From contig FOUN01000012.1 of assembly GCA_900114885.1 (NCBI GenBank), forward strand, positions 1 through 64,000: 64,000 nt of DNA, given 5' to 3'. Under the pieces are notes generated by a model, which was given only the letters and a program-made list of their open reading frames with translations, was not told the DNA's origin and made no database searches. The stretch comes from Psychrobacillus psychrodurans (GTDB lineage Bacteria > Bacillota > Bacilli > Bacillales_A > Planococcaceae). Shown here piece by piece: positions 58,127-64,000 of the stretch; position 1 is the first letter of the stretch; each line of letters starts with the position of its first letter. Made by a program: the position numbers and the translations under genes.

Positions 58127-58708
58127 TTAAATTTCCGCGGATGTTGTTAATCCAAATAGTTCTGCCACCTTCATTTCATATGGTGCTAATTCTTCAACAC
58201 TTGCTCCTTTTTCTTTCAGCTTTGATATTAGTTCTGTGTACAACGCAACTTTTTCATCACTCAAGAAATCTATCTTTCGTTCATCGAAAGGCACATGAAT
58301 AACTTCGACTCCCGCCTTATTTAACAATTCAATGGCATAAGAGTTGTTTTTATAGTCTTGAGCATAGTACAGACGACTAATCCCAGCTTGAATGATTGAT
58401 TTCGTACACGGTAAGCATGGGAAATGAGTTACATATAGGTCAGCACCACTCACTGTAATCCCGTATTTAGCACATTGTAAAAGAGCATTCATCTCTGCAT
58501 GTATAGTTCTCACACAATGGTTATCCACGACATAACATCCATGATCAATACAATGGTCACCACCTGAGATAGATCCATTATATCCTCCTGCCATAATTCG
58601 GCGATCACGCACAATCGTAGCGCCAACTGCAAGACGTGTACATGTGCTTCTAAGTGCAAGTAAATGGCTCTGAGCCAAGAAAAATTGATCCCATGTTATT
58701 CTCTCCAT
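58127..58708 (-). CDS. comEB: ComE operon protein 2 (dCMP deaminase family)
   Basis: The 193-residue protein is a CMP/dCMP deaminase-fold protein: zinc site HAEMNALLQCAKYG (near residue 71) and FPCLPCTKSIIQAGI, with the N-terminal MERITWDQFFLAQSHLLALRSTCTRLAVGATIVRD. A 50-residue C-terminal extension follows the deaminase domain. B. subtilis ComEB is not needed for transformation under laboratory conditions, and dCMP deaminase activity is inferred from the family. The ATG follows GGAGGTAATTAT. It lies between comEA and comEC. Confidence 0.93.
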   Translation of the reverse strand: MERITWDQFFLAQSHLLALRSTCTRLAVGATIVRDRRIMAGGYNGSISGGDHCIDHGCYVVDNHCVRTIHAEMNALLQCAKYGITVSGADLYVTHFPCLPCTKSIIQAGISRLYYAQDYKNNSYAIELLNKAGVEVIHVPFDERKIDFLSDEKVALYTELISKLKEKGASVEELAPYEMKVAELFGLTTSAEI

Positions 58709-58778
58709 ATAATTACCTCCAAAATATACGTTTATCTAAGTGTAGTAGTTTGTGTAAGAAACTTCAATAATTCGTTTG

Positions 58779-59396
58779 TTATTTTACGGATATTAATGGT
58801 TCCAGTTTCTCATATGTTTTTTGTCCAATACCAGTTACTTTCTTTAAATCCTGTTTTTCTTTGAAGGCTCCAGATTGCTCGCGATGAGAAATAATTGCCT
58901 CGGCTTTAGCTGCTCCAATGCCTGGTAAAGTAGACAAAACTGTAGAATCAGCATTATTTATATTTACTAACGACGATTGTGAACTGCTAGTAGGTAACAG
59001 CACTTCTTCTACTTCTTCGCCCTCTTCAGGAACATAGATTACCATCTCATCTTTCACACGCTCTGCATGATTAATATGTTTTGAGTTACTAGACTCTAAA
59101 TAGCCGCCAGCCATTTCAATCGCATTTAATACACGATCTCCTTCTAAAAGTTCATAAACACCCGGTTTCATTACAGCACCTTTTACTTCCACAAAAACAA
59201 GGGGAGTTTCTACATATTCAATTATTTCTTCTTCTGGAAAATTTTCTTTTAATGGGATAGTTGGGATTGAATCAGCTTTGGGGGTAGCCGATTTTAGAAA
59301 GGATTGAATACTGATGAACAGTATTATTCCTATTACTACTACTGGGAGTAATAGCTTTTTCTTATATTTCTGGACGAACTGTTGAATCAGAATCAT
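58779..59396 (-). CDS. comEA: Competence DNA receptor ComEA
   Basis: The 205-residue protein binds incoming double-stranded DNA at the cell surface. It has a membrane anchor (about residues 15-33), a SLBB domain (FVEVKGAVMKPGVYELLEGDRVLNAIEMAGG, about 67-125), an acidic and Ser-rich linker, and tandem helix-hairpin-helix motifs (VNINNADSTVLSTLPGIGAAKAEAIISHREQSGAF, LKKVTGIGQKTYEKL). The ATG at 59396 has AAAGAGG only three bases before it. It heads the comEA-comEB-comEC operon. The divergent comER found here in B. subtilis is absent. Confidence 0.94.
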   Translation of the reverse strand: MILIQQFVQKYKKKLLLPVVVIGIILFISIQSFLKSATPKADSIPTIPLKENFPEEEIIEYVETPLVFVEVKGAVMKPGVYELLEGDRVLNAIEMAGGYLESSNSKHINHAERVKDEMVIYVPEEGEEVEEVLLPTSSSQSSLVNINNADSTVLSTLPGIGAAKAEAIISHREQSGAFKEKQDLKKVTGIGQKTYEKLEPLISVK

Positions 59397-59635
59397 CAGC
59401 CTCTTTCATAAGAGGTAAATTATATGGAGTTATAAAAACTATACTAAATTTACGTGTAGATGAAAAGGGTTATTTTAAAAGTCATAACGGTAACTAGGAA
59501 AAGAAAGATCTGTCACTAACGAAGAAGGAAGATTTAGCGAGTGGAAATAGAGAAGTTAAATAACTAAAGAAATTGCATTTTCAAGAGTTTCCTCTACAAA
59601 AACACATACAAGTATCTTAGAGTAGCAAGACGACT
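59397..59635. other. Gene-free gap upstream of comEA (no comER)
   Basis: In B. subtilis comER is divergent from comEA at this place. Here the roughly 400 bases between comEA and yqeM contain no open frame that resembles it, only the comEA leader and the terminator at 59636. I saw no ComK-box pair that I would defend. Confidence 0.45.
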
Positions 59636-59682
59636 AAAAAAGATGCTTGTTGGTTGTGACTGTCGTCACACTAACAAGCATC
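59636..59682 (-). terminator. Terminator of the yqeH-to-yqeM operon
   Basis: On the minus strand GATGCTTGTTAGTGTGAC pairs with GTCACAACCAACAAGCATC (one bulge, one mismatch) and is followed by six U. It lies 112 bases beyond the yqeM stop. Confidence 0.88.
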
Positions 59683-59793
59683 CCTAAAAATTCACTCGAT
59701 ATAAATATAGCAAAATGTATGTCCAAACATCTTCTAAACGATAGAAACAGATTTGGACCCTAGATGATTGATACGTCTCTCACCCAGTATACC

Positions 59794-60528
59794 TTATTTT
59801 ACAGCATGGATAAACCATCTATCCACTTCTCCTATAGGCTTTCCAAAAATATCATCACGGACATTCACGGAAGAAAAGCCTACTGTTTCTAGAAGAGTCT
59901 TGAATGTTTCCACAGAATACGTACGTTGGTAATGGGATTCTTCAAATCGTTCATAATAACCTGATTCATCACGTACAAAAAAAGTTATATCGTGGTAAAT
60001 TGAATGATTTTCTTCACCTGGTTCTGTATGCCAAATATAAGCAACTTCCTCATCTTCATACGTAAAAGGTCCATTTGGGTATATAACTTCCATCTTATAA
60101 AGAGAATGGACATCAAAAAATAACTGTCCACTTGGATTTAAAGCTTCAAACAAGCGTTTGAATGTCTGCTCTACTTCTTCTAACGTCTCTAGATAGTTTA
60201 TAGAATCTATAGCAATAACCGCTACATCTACCTCATTTACACCTTCAAGTTCTGCCATTGATTGACATATAAAAGAAATATTCGTTCCATTTTCAAAGCT
60301 TCGATTTTGAGCTACTGTAAGCATAGAATCGGATAAATCTACACCTGTTACCTCATACCCCGCTTTTGCAAAATGGTTGCTAAGAACTCCTGTACCACAG
60401 CCAATATCGACTAGTTTTTTTGATGTAGTCACAGGTGCATACTGTCGTACCCATTCCGCATATTTGTTATATGGTATGTCTGACATTAATGAATCATAAA
60501 TATAAGCAAATTGTTCATACGTGGACAT
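59794..60528 (-). CDS. Class I SAM-dependent methyltransferase YqeM
   Basis: The 244-residue protein has a SAM-binding Rossmann fold: MSTYEQFAYIYDSLMSDIPYNKYAEWV at the N-terminus, motif I LVDIGCGTGVLSNHFAKAG (near residue 38), VTGVDLSDSMLTVA, and SINYLETLEEVEQTFKRLFEALNPSGQLFFDVHS. The substrate is unknown. Its ATG overlaps the rsfS stop (TAATG), so it is coupled to the ribosome-silencing factor gene. This matches B. subtilis yqeL-yqeM. Confidence 0.88.
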   Translation of the reverse strand: MSTYEQFAYIYDSLMSDIPYNKYAEWVRQYAPVTTSKKLVDIGCGTGVLSNHFAKAGYEVTGVDLSDSMLTVAQNRSFENGTNISFICQSMAELEGVNEVDVAVIAIDSINYLETLEEVEQTFKRLFEALNPSGQLFFDVHSLYKMEVIYPNGPFTYEDEEVAYIWHTEPGEENHSIYHDITFFVRDESGYYERFEESHYQRTYSVETFKTLLETVGFSSVNVRDDIFGKPIGEVDRWFIHAVK

Positions 60529-60881
60529 TAAGCATCTAGCCCAACTTGAATCATTGGTGCGTCTCCCCAAAGTCTCTCTAAATTATAATAAGCACGCTCA
60601 TCCTTATGGAATACATGTGCTACGACGTCACCCATATCAACTAAAATCCATCTTGCTTCATCAAAACCTTCTAATCTTTTCACATTAAAACCTGCTTTGA
60701 AGGCTTGGTCCTCTAGTTCTTTTGCAATTGCTTGAACCTGGCGATCCGAGTTTGCATGGCAGATTAAAAAGTAATCAGCAAGTAATGAAACCCCCTGCAT
60801 ATTTAATACTACAATATCCTCTGCTCTTTTATCGTCCGCTGCTTTATAAGCGATTTCTACTAATGAATTTGAAGATGTCAT
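60528..60881 (-). CDS. rsfS: Ribosomal silencing factor RsfS
   Basis: The 117-residue protein binds L14 on the 50S subunit and blocks subunit joining when nutrients are short. Family features are DIVVLNMQGVSLLADYFLICHANSDRQVQAIA, and EGFDEARWILVDMGDVVAHVFHKDERAYYNLERLWGDAP. The start overlaps yqeK by four bases (ATGA) and the stop overlaps yqeM. The operon is thus tightly packed. Confidence 0.95.
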   Translation of the reverse strand: MTSSNSLVEIAYKAADDKRAEDIVVLNMQGVSLLADYFLICHANSDRQVQAIAKELEDQAFKAGFNVKRLEGFDEARWILVDMGDVVAHVFHKDERAYYNLERLWGDAPMIQVGLDA

Positions 60882-61453
60882 TCTTTCACTGTTCCTCTCT
60901 GTTGTATCATATCATTGTAACAATGAAATGAATCCGGAAATACCGGTTGTTTTTTTTCTATTAAAAATGAAATACTATGCCTTATACAACTTGTCATTGC
61001 ATCTTCTAAATCGACCTTTGCTTTTTCACGTAAAAGTTCGACTCCTGAAAATTTCCGACTAGGCTCTATCATATCAGAAACATAAATGATCTTTTCAAGT
61101 TTCGACATGCCAGCCCGACCCGTTGTATGAAACTCGATAGCTTGCAAAATATCCTGATCCGAGATTTGAAATTCTGTTCTCGCTACATAACTACCAACAG
61201 GAGCATGCCATAATTCATGATTAAAATTTAATAATAATGGATTCATTTTTTCTGAAACAATTATGGATCTTAGCCATTCTTGATTGGCATACTTTACACT
61301 GTCATGCAAAATTCCCGCAATCTCTGCTTTTTCAAAATCTTCTCCATACATTTTAGCCAGTGTAATAGCTGTTTCAGCTACACCTTTTGTATGTATAAAT
61401 CGCTTTTCGGGCATCCGATTTTTCATCTGCGCAAGTAAATGTTCATGTTTCAT
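60878..61453 (-). CDS. HD-domain phosphohydrolase YqeK (symmetrical Ap4A hydrolase type)
   Basis: The 191-residue HD-domain protein has metal ligands in FIHTKGVAETAITLAKMYG, GILHDSVKY (the HD pair), HELWHAPVGSYVA and EFHTTGRAGMSKLEKIIYVSDMIEPSR. Members are bis(5'-nucleosyl)-tetraphosphatases that split Ap4A into two ADP, limiting alarmone build-up in stress. The ATG at 61453 follows AAAGGAGAAGCTGT and overlaps the nadD end by 11 bases. Confidence 0.92.
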   Translation of the reverse strand: MKHEHLLAQMKNRMPEKRFIHTKGVAETAITLAKMYGEDFEKAEIAGILHDSVKYANQEWLRSIIVSEKMNPLLLNFNHELWHAPVGSYVARTEFQISDQDILQAIEFHTTGRAGMSKLEKIIYVSDMIEPSRKFSGVELLREKAKVDLEDAMTSCIRHSISFLIEKKQPVFPDSFHCYNDMIQQRGTVKE

Positions 61454-62015
61454 ACAGCTTCTCCTTTCGGATAAAGTCCCGAACACCATCACTAATAAGA
61501 AACTGAGTAGTTTCTCCATTTGTTATTCGATTTCGAATGGTAGTAGAAGATAAATCGATTTGAGGTATATCTAAAGTTACTATAGGATATGCAGTTTTGA
61601 GCAATTTATTTGGTCTAGGAACTCCTACTAAATGCACATTTTGTATAAGTTCTTCGATTCTATACCACTTAGGTAGATCTTCTACCTGATCACCACCGAT
61701 AATAAAGTAAAAATCAGTTAGCGGTTCACGTTTACTAAGTAGCTCCATCGTATCAAAAGTGTAAGAAGTTCCTCCCTGCTCAATTTCAATATTTTCTATT
61801 TTCAACATGGGAATCTCTCTTATAGATATTTCCACCATAGTCAGTCGTTGTGCAGCTGTAACTCTATTTTTTATTTCTTTATGAGGAGGGTTAGCATTTG
61901 GCATTAAACGCACTTCGTCTAATTTCAACGCATGTAGTACTTCATTTGCAATTATCAAATGACCAATATGCGGCGGGTTAAAAGTCCCACCTAAAATCCC
62001 TACTTTTTTTCTCAT
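61443..62015 (-). CDS. nadD: Nicotinate-nucleotide adenylyltransferase
   Basis: NadD joins nicotinate mononucleotide with ATP to make deamido-NAD, a key step in NAD synthesis. The 190-residue protein has the nucleotidyltransferase signature GILGGTFNPPHIGHLIIANE, PNANPPHK, FIIGGDQVEDLPKWYRIEEL and the ISSTxIR motif (here IDLSSTTIRNRI). The ATG overlaps the yhbY stop by four bases. It is in the conserved yqeH-aroE-yhbY-nadD-yqeK-rsfS operon. Confidence 0.96.
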   Translation of the reverse strand: MRKKVGILGGTFNPPHIGHLIIANEVLHALKLDEVRLMPNANPPHKEIKNRVTAAQRLTMVEISIREIPMLKIENIEIEQGGTSYTFDTMELLSKREPLTDFYFIIGGDQVEDLPKWYRIEELIQNVHLVGVPRPNKLLKTAYPIVTLDIPQIDLSSTTIRNRITNGETTQFLISDGVRDFIRKEKLYET

Positions 62016-62317
62016 GCACGACTCGCTTTTGGAAGCTCGATTCGTTTATTATTTTTAGACGGTTTGTACAGTACTACTGTTAAACCGATTAGTTGCACTA
62101 ACTCTGATCTCGTACCTTTTGCAAGGGCCTCTGCAACTTCATGCTTATCGTCTTCACAATTTTGTAAAATACTAATTTTGATTAATTCTCGAACTTCAAG
62201 TGCTTCTCCGATTTGTTTAATCATCGCATCATTTACTCCACCTTTACCGACTTGGAAAATCGGAGATAGATTGTGTGCTTGACTACGTAAAAATCTTTTT
62301 TGTTTACCTGTTAACAT
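62012..62317 (-). CDS. yhbY: Ribosome assembly RNA-binding protein YhbY
   Basis: The 101-residue CRM-domain protein (YqeI in B. subtilis) is linked to 50S assembly. It has KRFLRSQAHNLSPIFQVGKGGVNDAMIKQIGEALEVRELIKI and the family GxxG-like VGKGG loop, followed by NCEDDKHEVAEALAKGTRSELVQLIGLTVVLYKPS. Its start overlaps aroE by 14 bases and its stop overlaps nadD by four. Confidence 0.94.
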   Translation of the reverse strand: MLTGKQKRFLRSQAHNLSPIFQVGKGGVNDAMIKQIGEALEVRELIKISILQNCEDDKHEVAEALAKGTRSELVQLIGLTVVLYKPSKNNKRIELPKASRA

Positions 62318-63134
62318 AATTTCCTCCTAATTGATCTATCAATTGTTGGATCATCCCATCAGTATCGGGATTAACTCCATTCCAATATGAAAAGGCTAGT
62401 GCGCCTTGATGTACAAGCATCCCTAGACCATTAATTGTTCGAACATTGTATTTCTTCGCTTCCTCTATTAAAGGGGTGACTAAAGGATTATATACGATAT
62501 CTGCAACAATTGCATTCTCTTTTAACTGATGTAACTGAATTGGCAATGATGCATCGCTATTTTTCATACCTAATGGCGTTGTTTGGACGATGACATCAAA
62601 CTTGATTAATGTATTTTCAGCTACCTCAAGAGTAACTGCCTGTCCTGCCTTTAGTTCCTCCACTAATACTCTTGCCTTTTCTACTGTTCTATTCGCTATT
62701 GTCAGATGCGTAAAACCTTGTGTTTTGAGAGCATGAGCTATACCACGTGCAGCTCCTCCTGCACCAATTATCAATATGTTGTATTCAGGTAAAATACGGC
62801 CAAGGGAGTTGATAAAACCCAATCCATCGGTATTATACCCAACATATTTGTTGTCCAATGTTTTTACAACTGTATTTACTGCTCCAATTCCTTTTGCAGA
62901 ATCGTCCACTTCATCAAGATAAGGAATAATCGCTTCTTTAAAAGGAACAGTCACATTCCAGCCACTGCATCCTAGAAGTTTTAACGATTCTACTGCTTGC
63001 TCAAGATGATCTAGTTCAACATGTATAGGGATATAAGTTGCATCAACATTCATTTGTTTTAACCATGTCTCGTGCATTTCAGGTGATAAGGAATGGGATA
63101 TTGGATTTCCTATCACAGCAAACCATTTTTTCAA
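62304..63134 (-). CDS. aroE: Shikimate dehydrogenase (NADP+)
   Basis: AroE (called AroD in B. subtilis) reduces 3-dehydroshikimate to shikimate with NADPH. The 276-residue protein has the substrate-binding IGNPISHSLSPEMHE, GWNVTVPFKEAIIPYLD with the catalytic lysine, NTVVK, the NADP-binding LIIGAGGAARGIAHAL and IANRTVEKA, and GLGMLVHQGALAF. It is 10 bases downstream of yqeH. Overlap with yhbY suggests coupled translation. Confidence 0.96.
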   Translation of the reverse strand: MKKWFAVIGNPISHSLSPEMHETWLKQMNVDATYIPIHVELDHLEQAVESLKLLGCSGWNVTVPFKEAIIPYLDEVDDSAKGIGAVNTVVKTLDNKYVGYNTDGLGFINSLGRILPEYNILIIGAGGAARGIAHALKTQGFTHLTIANRTVEKARVLVEELKAGQAVTLEVAENTLIKFDVIVQTTPLGMKNSDASLPIQLHQLKENAIVADIVYNPLVTPLIEEAKKYNVRTINGLGMLVHQGALAFSYWNGVNPDTDGMIQQLIDQLGGNYVNR

Positions 63135-63144
63135 TATATCCCTC

Positions 63145-64000
63145 CTATATTAACGATGGACGAATTGAAATTTCTACACCCGCTGGAGCATGAGCTGCTA
63201 CAATTACTCCTCCACGCTGTACAGTAATCCACCCTAATCCAGAAAATACGATATCTGTTTTATCATCTTTAATTTTAAATTCATGACGAACTAAAGGTGG
63301 TAATAGATCCGCAAACTCTTCGCTAGGTGGAGATAATAATTTACCTTTATGTTCTTTATATAAATTATCCGCATTCTCTAATTTTGTGCGATGAATTGGA
63401 ATATCATTTGCTATATGACAAGTAAAAGCTGCACGTTCACCTTTAATAAAGTCAAAACGAGATAAACCACCAAGATATAATGTTTGTTCACTATTTAACT
63501 GAAATACTTTCGGTTTAATTTCTTTTTTTGGTGTAATATATTTCAATTCCGTTGGATCTAAATAATGCGCCATTTGATGGTGATTAATAATCCCAGGAGT
63601 GTCAAATAATGATTTTTTATCGTCTAATGGAATTTCAATCATATCTAATGTAGTACCAGGGAAATGTGAAGTAGTAATAATCGCATCTTCTCCAGTTGCT
63701 TGTTTAATAATACGGTTAATAAATGTGGACTTTCCAACATTTGTACAACCAACGACATAAACGTTTTCGCCTTTTCTATAATGCTCAATTGCTTCCATCG
63801 CTTCTGGCATGCCTGTCCCTTTATGTGCACTAACAAATAATACGTCTATTGGAGACAAACCAAGTTTTTTAGCTTCTTGCTTCATCCAATTAATGACTTT
63901 ATTTTTTTTCACTGATTTTGGTAGTAAGTCTGCTTTATTAGCAATCAACAAAATAGGGTTGTTGCCGACAAAACGATGCAAACCAGGTAACCAACTACCA
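63145..64000 (-). CDS. yqeH: Ribosome biogenesis GTPase YqeH, partial (5' end outside window)
   Basis: The visible 285 codons encode the C-terminal three quarters of YqeH, needed for 30S assembly. The G motifs are circularly permuted as expected: G4 IANKADLLP, G5 FVSAHKGTG, then G1 GCTNVGKSTFINRI, and G3 FDTPGI. The frame stays open past 63981 to the window edge with G-S-W-L-P-G-L-H-R-F, normal YqeH sequence. The true start and the N-terminal zinc finger therefore lie to the right of 64000. Confidence 0.95.
   Translation of the reverse strand, partial: GSWLPGLHRFVGNNPILLIANKADLLPKSVKKNKVINWMKQEAKKLGLSPIDVLFVSAHKGTGMPEAMEAIEHYRKGENVYVVGCTNVGKSTFINRIIKQATGEDAIITTSHFPGTTLDMIEIPLDDKKSLFDTPGIINHHQMAHYLDPTELKYITPKKEIKPKVFQLNSEQTLYLGGLSRFDFIKGERAAFTCHIANDIPIHRTKLENADNLYKEHKGKLLSPPSEEFADLLPPLVRHEFKIKDDKTDIVFSGLGWITVQRGGVIVAAHAPAGVEISIRPSLI

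Noticed and set aside
59397-59635. Remnant of comER
   Set aside because: Short open stretches on the plus strand (for example one ending H-N-G-N-stop near 59493) have no start codon and do not resemble a reductase fold.

Overview
This window is a piece of a low-GC Gram-positive, spore-forming bacterial chromosome of the order Bacillales. The evidence is spore genes (gpr, spoIIP, yqfC, yqfD), a T-box riboswitch, a CIRCE/HrcA operon, the comE competence operon, and a gene order that closely follows the yqeH-to-pbpA segment of Bacillus subtilis. A single-chain (dimeric) glycyl-tRNA synthetase where B. subtilis has the two-chain enzyme, together with the style of the intergenic repeats, suggests the Planococcaceae/Caryophanaceae (Psychrobacillus, Sporosarcina or Lysinibacillus-like). 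That placement is an inference. Most genes lie on the minus strand; no rRNA or tRNA gene was seen.

Layout. 1-92: the 5' end of a group II intron just past the terminator of a penicillin-binding protein gene. 135-5451: pbp, sodA, a DUF456 protein and a Na/Pi cotransporter. 5625-8304 (+): DUF1189 and LysM-like small proteins, ispG and a nucleotidase. 8402-11534: an intergenic repeat, an XRE repressor with a membrane partner, the zinc cluster znuC-znuB-zur with a Zur box, and yqfT. 11732-17893: nfo, cshB, yqfQ, ispH, yqfO, trmK and cccA. 18045-24808: an acyl-CoA dehydrogenase with a cre-like site, a membrane protein, rpoD, dnaG, yqfL and ccpN. 24863-26600: the T-box controlled glyS, which points against its neighbours. 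26601-27720: a 1.1-kb gene-free block packed with repeats. 27746-38697: recO, era, cdd, dgkA, ybeY, pgpH, phoH, yqfD, yqfC, a small anchored protein, floA, nfeD and rpsU. 38992-40303: deoC and a second repeat-rich block. 40309-48271: the heat-shock operon hrcA-grpE-dnaK-dnaJ-prmA-rsmE-mtaB. 48286-55625: hemW, lepA, spoIIP, gpr, rpsT, holA and yqzM. 55863-59396: comEA-comEB-comEC. 59794-64000: aroE-yhbY-nadD-yqeK-rsfS-yqeM behind a partial yqeH.

The gene content is housekeeping: ribosome assembly and translation (era, ybeY, rsfS, yhbY, yqeH, lepA, prmA, rsmE, mtaB, trmK, rpsU, rpsT), replication and repair (dnaG, holA, recO, nfo), protein folding, isoprenoid synthesis (ispG, ispH), NAD and shikimate synthesis, c-di-AMP turnover (pgpH), membrane organisation (floA/nfeD), zinc uptake and DNA uptake. 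The most unusual material lies between genes: a 21-bp-period array of GCAAGTAA motifs, three near-identical 214/215-bp tandem units, two gene-free blocks built from the same repeat modules in the same order, terminators whose 3' arm carries the next gene's Shine-Dalgarno sequence, a fragment of a second rpsU, and the group II intron.
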